Source: an uncultured Flavobacteriales bacterium
Lineage (GTDB): Bacteria > Bacteroidota > Bacteroidia > Flavobacteriales > UBA1820
Length of the DNA: 64,000 bases
Direction of reading: 5' to 3'
NCBI GenBank assembly: GCA_902478645.1
Contig: CABSLV010000009.1
Coordinates: 1-64,000, forward strand
Shown here: in pieces, positions 1 to 8,162 of the stretch
Position numbering within the stretch: position 1 is the stretch's first letter
Layout of the letters: the number at the start of each line of letters is the position of its first letter
Translations under genes and position numbers: made by a program
The notes under the pieces: model-generated
Told to the model about the DNA's origin: nothing
The model's database searches: none
Seen by the model: the letters and a program-made list of their open reading frames with translations, nothing else

Positions 1-18
1 GATGTGTATAAGAGACAG
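1..18. other. Tn5/Nextera mosaic-end adapter at contig edge
   Basis: The first 18 bases match 18 of the 19 bases of the Tn5 mosaic end used in Nextera libraries. This is synthetic library sequence, not genomic DNA. It is read in frame with the following gene, where it produces the spurious N-terminal residues M-Y-K-R-Q often seen in contig-edge gene calls. Confidence 0.95.
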
Positions 19-492
19 GTCTATGGCGACGTCTCGGCTCAGGACAGCGAAACGGTCAAGCAAAACTGGGAAAAGATCAAACTGAACGAAGGCAACCGGA
101 GCGTGCTGGCCGGCGTGCCGCGGAGCCTGCCCGCCATGATCAAAGCCCAACGCATCCAGGAAAAAGCGCACGGGGTCGGCTTCGACTGGGGCGACACTGA
201 AGGCGTATGGGACAAAGTACAGGAAGAACTCACCGAACTCCGCACCGAAGTCCAGCGCGGCGACCGGGAACGCGCCGCCGCCGAACTGGGCGACGTCCTT
301 TTCTCGCTGGTCAACTACGCCCAACACCTGGGTATCCGTGCCGACGACGCCCTGGAGCGCACGAACAAAAAATTCATCGCCCGCTTCACCGAAATGGAGC
401 GCGCCATCGCCCAGGACGGGAAGAAACTCGGCGAGATGACCCTGGAACAAATGGACGCCTACTGGGATCGCGCCAAGAAAAAACTCGGCTAA
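19..492 (+). CDS. mazG: MazG nucleoside triphosphate pyrophosphohydrolase, 5'-truncated
   Basis: This is the C-terminal part (about 158 residues) of a two-domain MazG, which hydrolyses (d)NTPs to NMP and pyrophosphate and so cleans the nucleotide pool. The fragment opens at the VYGDV motif that normally follows the first domain, then shows KNWE-like and VPRSLPA segments. The second MazG domain has its metal-binding pattern (EELTEL, then AELGDV) and the usual FDWxDxxxVWDKV stretch. The end is complete (DAYWDRAKKKLG). The true start lies outside the contig; the GTG at base 4 is adapter. It converges on the maturase gene 71 bp downstream, with no evident hairpin between them. Confidence 0.93.
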   Translation, partial: VYGDVSAQDSETVKQNWEKIKLNEGNRSVLAGVPRSLPAMIKAQRIQEKAHGVGFDWGDTEGVWDKVQEELTELRTEVQRGDRERAAAELGDVLFSLVNYAQHLGIRADDALERTNKKFIARFTEMERAIAQDGKKLGEMTLEQMDAYWDRAKKKLG

Positions 493-563
493 TCCCGCCC
501 CGTCCACACTCCGCCTCAGCACTTCCGTTTAGAGACGACAACAGAAAAAAAACAGGGGAAAAA

Positions 564-1835
564 TCAAAATTTTACCTCCCGCACCGCCAACACATTGCGG
601 CCGGCGGCCAATTCCGAAGCCATAAAACGGAAATAAGGCTCCGTACGGGCAAAGAAATGCTTGTACCCACGGCACAGGTAGTTCAAGCGCCGCCCCTTTT
701 CCCCCGTCTCCACAATCCAGTTTTTGGGACACTCGCCATTGCACAGCGAGCGGTATCGGCACGCGAGGCATTCCCGGGGTAGGTTCACCGTTTTCCCCGC
801 CCCGAACGCCTGCTGGAAAGGCAAGGCCGAGAGGGTGCGCAGAGGCGTATCGCGCAGGTTGCCCAAACGGTAGCGCGGGAAGACATAGTGGTCGCACGCA
901 TAGACATCGCCGTTGTATTCCAACGCCAGGGCATGTCCGCAACTGCGGGCGAAATAACAGTTCCCCGGATCGACCCCTACGTACCCGGCCAAGGTTGCAT
1001 CGAACACATTGACGAAAAAGTCGCCCACGTCGTTTTTGACCCAGCGAAAAAAAATATCGGTCAGGAACTGCCCCCAGTCCTTCGGGCGCACGCTCCACGG
1101 GGTCAGCACGTCGCCCGCCTGGTCGCCGGAGAGCAAGCTGCCCTGCGGGTCGAGGCGCTCCACCACCGGAGTAAACTGCACGAACTGCGTCCCCAAGCCT
1201 TTGAAAAACTCATAGACCTCCAGCGGACGGCAAGCGTTATAGTCATTGACCGTACAGAGGATATTGAACTCCACCCCGGCTGTCCGCAAGGCTTCGATGC
1301 CCCGCATCACCGCATCGAACGACGCGCCTCCGCCGGCCATGCGACGGTAACGGTCGTGGCACTCCCGAGGCCCGTCGAGCGAAATCCCTACCAGAAATCC
1401 GTTTTCCCGAAAAAAATCGCACCACTGAGCGTCGAGCAGCGTTCCATTGGTCTGGATCGTATTGATAATCCGATGGCCGCGACCGTATCGTTTTTGCAAT
1501 TCCACCGCCTTCCTGAAAAAATCCAGCCCGCACAGCAGCGGTTCGCCTCCGTGCCAGTTGAACAGCACATCGGGCGTATTCTGCGAAGCGATAAACCCCG
1601 AGATGAACGTTTCGAGCACCTCCGGATCCATCACTTTCCTCCCTGCGGAAGGGTAATAGGCAGACTTTTCCAGGTAATAGCAATATTCGCACCGCATGTT
1701 GCAAGTGCTCGAAGCCGGTTTTGCCACCAGGTACAACGGACCGGAAAAAGGATAAAAAACTTCGTCGGCCAATGGATTTTGTTCAATTTTGTTATTTCCG
1801 GCGAAAATACGCATTTCCGACGGGTTTCTTATCAA
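564..1835 (-). CDS. Anaerobic sulfatase-maturating enzyme (radical SAM, SPASM)
   Basis: The protein has 423 residues. A radical SAM enzyme of this type oxidises the active-site Ser or Cys of a sulfatase to formylglycine without oxygen. The radical SAM cysteines form a CxxxCxxC motif (C45, C49, C52). The C-terminal third has the cysteine-rich SPASM pattern (CYFARSCGHA, then ACDHY, then CLACRYRSLCNGECPKNW) that holds two auxiliary 4Fe-4S clusters. It is divergent from the serine-type sulfatase, with 41 bp between start codons, so the two probably share a control region and form an enzyme-substrate pair. A second in-frame Met at residue 8 would widen that gap and could be the real start. Confidence 0.93.
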   Translation of the reverse strand: MIRNPSEMRIFAGNNKIEQNPLADEVFYPFSGPLYLVAKPASSTCNMRCEYCYYLEKSAYYPSAGRKVMDPEVLETFISGFIASQNTPDVLFNWHGGEPLLCGLDFFRKAVELQKRYGRGHRIINTIQTNGTLLDAQWCDFFRENGFLVGISLDGPRECHDRYRRMAGGGASFDAVMRGIEALRTAGVEFNILCTVNDYNACRPLEVYEFFKGLGTQFVQFTPVVERLDPQGSLLSGDQAGDVLTPWSVRPKDWGQFLTDIFFRWVKNDVGDFFVNVFDATLAGYVGVDPGNCYFARSCGHALALEYNGDVYACDHYVFPRYRLGNLRDTPLRTLSALPFQQAFGAGKTVNLPRECLACRYRSLCNGECPKNWIVETGEKGRRLNYLCRGYKHFFARTEPYFRFMASELAAGRNVLAVREVKF

Positions 1836-1876
1836 AAAAAGGCCTAATTTAGGGGCGTTTAATCCATCACTACATC

Positions 1877-3457
1877 ATGAACAAATTACAGAAAGTCTCG
1901 CTGTGTACCGCGGGGCTGCTCCCCTTGGCTGGAGCAAATGCCCAACAAGCCTCTGCACAGCCGTCTCCCGAGCGGCCCAACGTGATCTTCATCTTCACGG
2001 ACGACCACGCTGCCAACGCCATCTCGGCGTACAACAAGGCCTTGACCCACACCCCGAACATGGATCGTCTGGCCCAAAACGGAATGGTGTTTGACAACTG
2101 CTTTGCCACCAACTCCATCTCGACCCCTTCGCGGGCAACGGTGCTCACCGGCAAGTACAGCCACCTCAACGGCACCCCGGTCTTCAACGAATTTGACGGA
2201 TCGCAACAGACCTTCCCCAAACTGTTGCAGCAGGCCGGATACACCACGGCCATGATCGGAAAATGGCACCTCACGTCCGACCCCACGGGTTTCGACTACT
2301 GGGATATCTTCCCCGGACAGGGACTTTACTACGATCCCATCATGTATACGGCAGAAGGCGGCACACGGTACAAAGGCGGCTATGCAACCAACCTGGTTAC
2401 CGACAAGGCGATCGAATTTATCGAAAACGCTCCGAAAGACCGTCCCTTCCTGCTCATGTGCCATCACAAGGCACCTCACCGTCCTTTCCAGCCCCGTCCC
2501 GACCTGCGGGAAAAATACAAGGACAAGACCTTCCCCATCCCCGAAACCTTCTGGGACGACTACGCTACCCGGGAAGCTGCGCTGAAGGACAACAAAATGA
2601 CCATTGCCGACTGGTTTACCAACAACGACCTCAAACTCACCCCTCCTCCGGGACTGCCTTCCGACTCGCTGTCCAAATGGCTCTCTTCGTCCCCGAAGAT
2701 GCTGGTGGTCGATGGCGACACCCTGCGCGGCCGTGAACTGATCCAATACAAGTACAACCGCTACATGCAGGATTACCTGGCGTGTATCGAAGCCGTGGAC
2801 GAGAGCATCGGACAGATCCTCGACTACCTCGAGAAGACCGGCCTGGACAAAAACACGGTCGTGATCTACTCCTCCGACCAAGGTTTCTTCCTGGGTGAAC
2901 ACGGGCTGTTCGACAAACGGTACATGTACGAAGAAAGTATCCGCATGCCCTTTATCGTCATGTGGAAAGGGGTCATCCAGCCCGGCACGCGCAACCACGA
3001 CCTGGTGACCAACGTCGATTTCGCCGAAACGTTCCTCGACATGGCCGGAGTGGACATACCCGAAGACATGCAGGGTCGCAGCATTGTACCGCTCATGAAA
3101 GGCAAGACCCCGAAAGACTGGCGGAAAGACTTCTACTACCGTTACTACCACGACCCCAACGAACACGGCACCCCGGCCCACTACGGCGTACGTACCGATC
3201 GTTACAAACTCATCTATTTCTGGCGTCTGAACCACTGGGAACTCTTCGACCTGAAGAAAGACCCCAACGAACTGGTCAACCTCTACGGCAACCCCAAATA
3301 TGCCAAGATCCAGAAACAACTCACCGAACGCCTCTACGCCCTGAAGAAAGAAGTGAAGGACGAAGATCAGTTCGCCAACTACACCCTCAAGAGCGGTATC
3401 GTCCCGCGCGACAAATACGCCAAGGACATGAAAATCGTTCGCCGCAACGACATGTAA
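1877..3457 (+). CDS. Secreted S1-family sulfatase, serine type
   Basis: The protein has 526 residues. A signal peptide (residues 1 to about 27, ending ASA) sends it to the periplasm or surface. The alkaline-phosphatase-fold metal site starts at FTDDH (41-44). The maturation motif is S82-T-P-S-R86 followed by TVLTGKYS, so Ser82 is the residue converted to formylglycine, matching the anSME encoded divergently. The C-terminal block (YYYRYYHDPNEHG, HYGVRTDRYKLI, WELFDLKKDPNE) resembles GlcNAc-6-O-sulfatase (S1_11-like) enzymes that act on mucin or host glycans. That substrate is inference from the family. A strong hairpin terminator follows. Confidence 0.9.
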   Translation: MNKLQKVSLCTAGLLPLAGANAQQASAQPSPERPNVIFIFTDDHAANAISAYNKALTHTPNMDRLAQNGMVFDNCFATNSISTPSRATVLTGKYSHLNGTPVFNEFDGSQQTFPKLLQQAGYTTAMIGKWHLTSDPTGFDYWDIFPGQGLYYDPIMYTAEGGTRYKGGYATNLVTDKAIEFIENAPKDRPFLLMCHHKAPHRPFQPRPDLREKYKDKTFPIPETFWDDYATREAALKDNKMTIADWFTNNDLKLTPPPGLPSDSLSKWLSSSPKMLVVDGDTLRGRELIQYKYNRYMQDYLACIEAVDESIGQILDYLEKTGLDKNTVVIYSSDQGFFLGEHGLFDKRYMYEESIRMPFIVMWKGVIQPGTRNHDLVTNVDFAETFLDMAGVDIPEDMQGRSIVPLMKGKTPKDWRKDFYYRYYHDPNEHGTPAHYGVRTDRYKLIYFWRLNHWELFDLKKDPNELVNLYGNPKYAKIQKQLTERLYALKKEVKDEDQFANYTLKSGIVPRDKYAKDMKIVRRNDM

Positions 3458-3483
3458 CCGGCTTTTCCCCGTTCTGTCGGCTC

Positions 3484-3522
3484 GCAGGGGGCATCCGCCA
3501 AGGATGCCCCCTGCGACTTTTT
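3484..3522 (+). terminator. Intrinsic terminator after sulfatase
   Basis: A 13-bp perfect stem (3484-3496 with 3502-3514), loop GCCAA, is followed by a short T-rich stretch. Confidence 0.8.
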
Positions 3523-3525
3523 CGT

Positions 3526-3533
3526 TACCTTTG
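3526..3533 (+). promoter_or_regulatory. Candidate -7 element for tatD
   Basis: TACCTTTG matches the Bacteroidetes -7 consensus TAnnTTTG and sits 13 bp before the tatD ATG, implying a very short leader. No good -33 TTTG is visible because the upstream bases are the sulfatase terminator. Confidence 0.4.
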
Positions 3534-3546
3534 CATCGAAGAAAAC

Positions 3547-4338
3547 ATGAAAAACCCTCCGATGGAATTTACCGATACCCACACCCACCTGTACGACCAA
3601 GCCTTCGAACAGGACATCGACCAAGTCGTCGCCCGGGCCCTCGAAGCCGGTGTCCGCCGGATGTTCCTGCCCAACGAAGACAGCGCCTCCCTGCCCGCCC
3701 TGAAAGCCCTCGAAGCCCGCTATCCGGAGTACTTCCGCAGCATGGTCGGCGTACATCCCACCAGCATCACTGCCGACAACCTCGCCCACGAGCTGGCCTT
3801 CGTCGAGCAACAACTCGCCCAAGGAGGTTACATCGGCATCGGAGAAATCGGCATGGACCTCTACTGGGACACCACTTACCGGGACGCACAACAGGAGGCC
3901 TTCGCCGCCCAACTGTCCTTGGCCCTACGGTACGACCTTCCCGTTTCGATCCACTGCCGGGAAGCGATGGCCCCTACCCTCGACCTGCTGGCCGCCTTTC
4001 CCGGTGTACGGGGCGTGATGCACTGCTTCAGCGGCACGTACTCCGATGCCTGCCGGATACTGGATGCCGGCCTGGCCCTGGGGGTAGGCGGCACCGTTAC
4101 CTACAAGAACAACCCCTTGAAAGACGTGCTCCGACAGACCGGTTACCAGCATCTCGTCCTGGAGACCGATGCACCATTCCTTTCCCCCGTTCCCCATCGG
4201 GGCCGCCGCAACGAAAGTGCCTATATCCCGGAAGTAGCCGGATTCCTGGCGCAACTCTTTGCCGTCAGTCCGTCTGAAATCGCCCGGGCCACCCAGTGCT
4301 CGGTTCGCGAAATATTCGGCGAGCAAGCCGTTAATTAA
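3547..4338 (+). CDS. tatD: TatD family metal-dependent deoxyribonuclease
   Basis: The protein has 263 residues, the usual TatD length. The TIM-barrel amidohydrolase metal ligands are visible: HTH (H12, H14), the Glu in IGEIGMD, His in HCRE, His in MHCFSG and Asp in LETDAPFL. The family acts as a 3'-5' exonuclease or deoxyribonuclease in DNA repair and turnover. The reading frame is open far upstream into the sulfatase, but the ATG at 3547 is the first start after the terminator and -7 element. An ATG at 3562 is an alternative. It is followed 110 bp later by lemA. Confidence 0.93.
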   Translation: MKNPPMEFTDTHTHLYDQAFEQDIDQVVARALEAGVRRMFLPNEDSASLPALKALEARYPEYFRSMVGVHPTSITADNLAHELAFVEQQLAQGGYIGIGEIGMDLYWDTTYRDAQQEAFAAQLSLALRYDLPVSIHCREAMAPTLDLLAAFPGVRGVMHCFSGTYSDACRILDAGLALGVGGTVTYKNNPLKDVLRQTGYQHLVLETDAPFLSPVPHRGRRNESAYIPEVAGFLAQLFAVSPSEIARATQCSVREIFGEQAVN

Positions 4339-4448
4339 ATATTTTTTAACCCTTCCTTTTCCCCCTTGTTCGTACATTCGCACCTGTGCCCCGCAAAACC
4401 TCGGGAGAAAAAGAAAAGAGAACAAAAAACAAAACACAAAACACGCAT

Positions 4449-5054
4449 ATGAAAAACAAAGGATGCCTGATCGCCGTAGCCGTCCTCGTGCTGGTGGTCG
4501 TACTCTCCGGCCTGTGGTTGGCCGGACGCTACAACAAAATGGTAGAACTCCGCTCGGGAGAGAACGGTTATGAAAAAGTATGGGCCGATGTCCAGGCACA
4601 ATACCAGCGCCGCAGCGACCTGATCCCCAACCTGGTTGCCACGGTCAAGGGATACGCCGACTTCGAACAGAAGACCCTCACCGATGTCGTGGAAGCGCGC
4701 GCCAAAGCCACCCAGATCACCGTCGATCCCTCCCAACTCACTCCGGCCGCCCTCGAACAGTTCCAGTCCGCCCAGGGCGAACTGTCCCAGGCTTTGGGAC
4801 GCCTGATGGTCGTCGCCGAACGTTACCCCGACCTGAAAGCCAACCAGAATTTCCTGGAGTTGCAGAGCCAGTTGGAAGGCACCGAAAACCGCATTTCGGT
4901 AGCCCGCCAGCGCTTCAACCAAGCTGCCTCGGCCTACAACGCCTACATCCTGAAATTCCCTTCGAACCTCATCGCCGGAATGTTCGGTTTTGACCGGGCT
5001 ACCCTCTTCCAGGCCGACGAAAGCGCACAGGCAGCTCCGAAAGTCGAATTCTAA
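4449..5054 (+). CDS. lemA: LemA family membrane protein
   Basis: The protein has 201 residues. A single N-terminal membrane anchor (residues 6-27, IAVAVLVLVVVLSGLWLAG) is followed by a helical LemA domain with the family signatures RRSDLIPNLVATVKGYADFE and FNQAASAYNAYILKFPSNL. The domain faces the periplasm in the usual model. The biochemical role is unsettled. It heads a tight lemA-TPM-TPM cluster, an arrangement common in Bacteroidetes and suggestive of a shared envelope function. The start is chosen at the Met just before the membrane segment; the frame is open upstream but the extra residues have no LemA character. Confidence 0.9.
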   Translation: MKNKGCLIAVAVLVLVVVLSGLWLAGRYNKMVELRSGENGYEKVWADVQAQYQRRSDLIPNLVATVKGYADFEQKTLTDVVEARAKATQITVDPSQLTPAALEQFQSAQGELSQALGRLMVVAERYPDLKANQNFLELQSQLEGTENRISVARQRFNQAASAYNAYILKFPSNLIAGMFGFDRATLFQADESAQAAPKVEF

Positions 5055-5087
5055 CCGTCCACCACGTAAATACAAGTTTTCCGTATC

Positions 5088-5543
5088 ATGGCCAGTGAAG
5101 CTGTCGAACATTTTTTCACCCCCCAGCAGGAGGCTTCCATCGTCGAATCCATCCGTCGGGCGGAAAAATCCACCTCGGGCGAAGTGCGCGTGCACATCGA
5201 AGAAGGCGACCTGCGCGTGGAAGTACTGCGCCGTGCCGCCGAAGTATTCGATGCGCTGGGCATGACGGCCACCGCCCTACACAACGGGGTGTTGTTCTAC
5301 CTGGACATCCGCAACCATCGGTTGGCCATCTGGGGCGGGCAAGGCATCTACGAAGCAGTCCCGCACGGTTTCTGGGACGAGGAATACCGGCTCATTGCCC
5401 GCGCGGCACGCCGGGGAAAACTCGCCGAGGGACTTTGCGAGGCCATCGAACAGGTCGGTGAAAAACTCCGCACCTACTTCCCGTACCAAACGGACGACAT
5501 AAACGAACTCCCCGATGAAATCTCCAAAGGACGTATCGGATAA
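5088..5543 (+). CDS. TPM domain protein (cytosolic, no anchor)
   Basis: The protein has 151 residues and consists of one TPM (YgcG/Psb32) fold. It opens HFFTPQQEASIVESIRRAE, with the domain's STSGEVRVHIE strand and GVLFYLDIRNHRLAIWGGQGI core. There is no signal peptide or membrane span. TPM proteins occur with LemA. Some family members have acid phosphatase activity, but the role here is unknown. It starts 33 bp after lemA, and its last 29 bp overlap the next TPM gene in another frame, so the three genes are very likely cotranscribed and translationally coupled. Confidence 0.85.
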   Translation: MASEAVEHFFTPQQEASIVESIRRAEKSTSGEVRVHIEEGDLRVEVLRRAAEVFDALGMTATALHNGVLFYLDIRNHRLAIWGGQGIYEAVPHGFWDEEYRLIARAARRGKLAEGLCEAIEQVGEKLRTYFPYQTDDINELPDEISKGRIG

Positions 5544-6357
5544 CACCGCACGCCTTCCCCGGGTGCTGACCCTGCTGATCCTCTGGATCGCCTCGCCCGC
5601 CCTGTGGGCGCAGACCGGGTGTATCCCCGACAAACCGTCCTTTCAGACCTCGGTGTACGACTACGCCTCCCTGCTCACCCCCGAGCAAAAGGCCGCGCTG
5701 GAGCAAAAACTGATCCGGTACTCCGACACCACTTCCACGCAGATCGTGGTGGCCATCACGCAGGATCTCTGCGGGGGCGACATCGCCATGACCGCTACCG
5801 AATGGGCACACGCCTGGGGCATCGGACAAAAGGGCAAGGACAACGGCATCTTCCTGCTGGTCAGCCCCTCCGACCGAAAACTCTTTATCGCCACCGGATA
5901 CGGGGTCGAAGGCACCCTGACCGACGCCCTGACGCGGCGTATCATCGAAACCCGCATCCTGCCTTCGTTCCGTCAGGGCGACTATTACGCCGGGATCGAT
6001 GCCGGAGTGGAGGCCATCTTTGAAGTACTCTCCGGAGAATTCCAGGCCGAACCGCGTCAAAGCAATCAGGACGGCGGGACCCTGTTCGCCCTGCTGCCCA
6101 TCCTGCTTTTTGTCGCCGTGATGCTCATTGCCCTCTTCTCGAAAAAAGGGCACTCCGGCGGCCCGGGAAATCCGCCCGGAGGCGGATCGGGACGCGACAC
6201 TTCTACCTCGGATGCCCTCCTGCTCGGGCTTTTGCTGGGCAGCATGGGCCGCCGCTCCAGCGGCGGGAGCTTCGGAGGAGGTTTCGGCGGCGGTGGTTTT
6301 GGCGGAGGCTTCGGCGGCGGAGGCTTCGGAGGGGGCGGAGCAGGCGGCAGTTGGTAG
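5515..6357 (+). CDS. TPM domain membrane protein with Gly-rich tail (YgcG-like)
   Basis: The protein has 280 residues. The signal peptide ends near residue 33 (LWAQ). A TPM domain follows (about 43-172, with VYDYASLLTPEQKAALEQKL and NGIFLLVSPSDRKLFIATGYG), then one membrane span (190-209). A glycine-serine-phenylalanine tail rich in GGGFGGG repeats (about 213-280) is typical of YgcG proteins. The TPM domain would sit in the periplasm and the tail in the cytosol. Start and upstream stop overlap by 29 bp, implying coupling to the smaller TPM gene. Low-complexity GGC/GGT repeats in the tail make the 6260-6350 region prone to length change. Confidence 0.88.
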   Translation: MKSPKDVSDNTARLPRVLTLLILWIASPALWAQTGCIPDKPSFQTSVYDYASLLTPEQKAALEQKLIRYSDTTSTQIVVAITQDLCGGDIAMTATEWAHAWGIGQKGKDNGIFLLVSPSDRKLFIATGYGVEGTLTDALTRRIIETRILPSFRQGDYYAGIDAGVEAIFEVLSGEFQAEPRQSNQDGGTLFALLPILLFVAVMLIALFSKKGHSGGPGNPPGGGSGRDTSTSDALLLGLLLGSMGRRSSGGSFGGGFGGGGFGGGFGGGGFGGGGAGGSW

Positions 6358-6393
6358 CCGGGCACGCTTTCCATCTACCGCGCAAACCAGCGG

Positions 6394-6440
6394 CAAAACA
6401 AAAGGCTTTCCCGAAAACATCGGGAAAGCCTTTTGTTTTG
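6394..6440. terminator. Bidirectional terminator between convergent genes
   Basis: A perfect 20-bp inverted repeat (6394-6413 and 6421-6440), 7-nt loop, is A-rich on one flank and T-rich on the other. It serves the TPM gene on + and the LUD gene on -. Confidence 0.9.
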
Positions 6441-6464
6441 CCCGGATCGGCGCCCGGGAACGGT

Positions 6465-7142
6465 TCAATAGCCCAGCGTGTCGTCCACCAGGATCACTTT
6501 GATACGGCCCGAAGGACGCGACTTTTCCGTAATGGCCCATACGTTGCAGATGCGGCTTTCGCTGTTGCAATCGTGGCAGCGGCCCGTCTTTTTGCACGGG
6601 GTCTGAATATCGGCAAAGCGGCGGATGTTCATCGGGGCGGCATAATTCTTCACCCGGTCCATCGCTCCGGCAAGCGAAGGGGCAATCTTGTTCTTTCCGG
6701 CGATCACCACGACGCTGCGGGGACCGAAAGCCAAGGCAGCGACCCGGTTGCCGATGCCGTCCAGATTGACCAGTTGTCCCTGCACCGTAATGGCATTCGA
6801 ACTGGTGACAAACAACGCGCAGGTAAGGGCCCGGCGGCGGTTTTCCAACTTTTCCTCGGGCGAGAGGGCGCTCCCTCCGGTGACAATGACCGGGATCTGC
6901 GACTGCTCTTCCAAGGCACGGAGGATGCCCGCCTCTTCCAAGGTCATCGAGCCGCCCCAGGAAATGCTCGCGGGCTGCTCGCGGGCGACGATCTCAAAGA
7001 AAAGTTCTTTCGCACGGGAAGCATCGGGCACCACGTACGTTTCGAAACCATTGTGGCGGAGGGCTTCGGCGACCTGCTCAAGAGGAACGTCGCAGCGGTA
7101 TCCTTCGGCGGAATGGTACGGGGGAATGGGATTGTCAGGCAT
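6465..7142 (-). CDS. LUD domain (LutC/YkgG-like) protein
   Basis: The protein has 225 residues with the lactate-utilisation (LUD, formerly DUF162) fold. It carries the ISWGGSMTLEEAGI motif, GGSALSPEEK, SSNAITVQGQLVNLDGIGNRV and GPRSVVVIAGKNKI. The C-terminal part has a cysteine cluster (CKKTGRCHDCNSESRIC) that may bind metal or an Fe-S cluster. In classical systems LutABC oxidises lactate; here the gene stands without lutA/lutB neighbours, so that role cannot be assumed. It lies 6 bp downstream of the DUF2461 gene on the same strand and ends at a strong hairpin. Confidence 0.88.
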   Translation of the reverse strand: MPDNPIPPYHSAEGYRCDVPLEQVAEALRHNGFETYVVPDASRAKELFFEIVAREQPASISWGGSMTLEEAGILRALEEQSQIPVIVTGGSALSPEEKLENRRRALTCALFVTSSNAITVQGQLVNLDGIGNRVAALAFGPRSVVVIAGKNKIAPSLAGAMDRVKNYAAPMNIRRFADIQTPCKKTGRCHDCNSESRICNVWAITEKSRPSGRIKVILVDDTLGY

Positions 7143-7148
7143 ACTTTT

Positions 7149-7856
7149 TCAGGCTTTATGGGTGATACTGCGGGCGAACTCCCTACCTTGCTCCAGTTGC
7201 TGCTCGATGGTGAAGTTCAGGAAACGGTTCAGCGGCTTGAGCGCCGCAAAGGCTTCGAGCGTCCGGTCGAGAAACTCCGGGGTACGCAGCAGCGGCTCGG
7301 GGATCGGGGCCAGAACGTCAAAATGGCGGTTTTTCAGCAGGTCGATGTACGGCCAGTCGGAGGGGAAGCCCAGCGGGGCTTTTTTCAATTTGTCGTGTTC
7401 CGACAGACGGAAATGCGCCGCAAAGGCCGGATCGTGCAGGATGGCGAGAAACTCGTCGATGTTCTCGTAGATGTCCTCCCGGACGGCTTTCAGGATACGG
7501 GGATCGGGGCAGTACAGGCCACCGCCCCACAGCGAGCCTTCCACCGGGGAGATGTGAACGTAGTACCCGGCAAAGGGGCTTTTCTTGCCCTGGCGGTTGA
7601 TATAGGCGCCCATGTGCACTTTGTACGGGGTCTTGTCCGGCGAAAAGCGCGTGTCGCGGTAGATGCGGTACGTGCATTCGGAGAGAGTCAGCGGGCCGAG
7701 TTCCGGGTCGATGCGTTGGAGGGAGGGGATCAGTTCCTCGACCATCGCTTCAAACTCGGCTTTGGCCTCCAGATAGCGATCCTTGTGCGCATTGAACCAG
7801 GGGCGGTTGTTGTTGCGTGCCAGATCGGAGAGAAATTTCAGGGTCTTGTCGAGCAT
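7149..7856 (-). CDS. DUF2461 family protein
   Basis: The protein has 235 residues. Family marks are LKFLSDLARNNNRPWFNAHKDRY at the N-terminus, the RIYRDTRFSPDKTPYKVHMGAYI motif and the GGGLYCPDPRILKAVREDI segment. The family is widespread in Bacteroidetes and Proteobacteria, and its biochemical role has not been established. No signal peptide or membrane span is seen. It is the first gene of a two-gene transcript with the LUD gene. The upstream promoter has an unusual palindrome in its spacer (see separate entry). Confidence 0.88.
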   Translation of the reverse strand: MLDKTLKFLSDLARNNNRPWFNAHKDRYLEAKAEFEAMVEELIPSLQRIDPELGPLTLSECTYRIYRDTRFSPDKTPYKVHMGAYINRQGKKSPFAGYYVHISPVEGSLWGGGLYCPDPRILKAVREDIYENIDEFLAILHDPAFAAHFRLSEHDKLKKAPLGFPSDWPYIDLLKNRHFDVLAPIPEPLLRTPEFLDRTLEAFAALKPLNRFLNFTIEQQLEQGREFARSITHKA

Positions 7857-7879
7857 CTTTTCGGAAATGATTCAAGAGA

Positions 7880-7913
7880 CAAATGTAACAAATCCGGCCG
7901 TACGGCCGACAAA
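7880..7913 (-). promoter_or_regulatory. Promoter of DUF2461-LUD pair with palindromic spacer
   Basis: Read on the minus strand: TTTG (7913-7910), 22-nt spacer, TACATTTG (7887-7880), start codon 24 nt downstream. The spacer holds a perfect 14-bp palindrome CGGCCGTACGGCCG (7895-7908), well placed to be a repressor or activator site. The spacer is 1 nt longer than the usual 19-21. Confidence 0.5.
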
Positions 7914-8162
7914 AATCCGCCAAGACACCACCCCGGAAAGGTTTCAGAGAGATTGTTTTTGAAAAAAACCGACTTTTTCACAGATTCGATGACATTTTGT
8001 CAACATTTCAGAGCCACCCAACTATTTTTCCACAATTATTGAGCTATCCTGTTGTCTAACGGGTATTTATTCTCCGAAAAGACCTTTGCTACAATTTCTT
8101 TTCTATATTAGCTGCCTACTAACACACACTCGTTTCATACAACAAAAACTTATTTATCCACA
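7914..8162. other. Gap before aspA: no gene seen
   Basis: This AT-rich upstream region has no ORF with coding character. GACCTTTG at 8081-8088 is a weak -7-like match about 75 bp before aspA, without a well-spaced -33. No riboswitch or hairpin is convincing. Confidence 0.4.

Noticed and set aside
4..18. GTG start and first residues MYKRQ of the mazG reading frame
   Set aside because: These codons are Tn5 mosaic-end adapter; the genomic gene is truncated at base 19.
2962..3546. 195-codon N-terminal extension of TatD
   Set aside because: It lies antiphase inside the sulfatase gene and crosses its terminator; low-complexity Arg/Pro composition is typical of a shadow frame.
6250..6357. GGC/GGT repeats as a CRISPR-like or tandem-repeat locus
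   Set aside because: They encode the glycine-rich tail typical of YgcG proteins.
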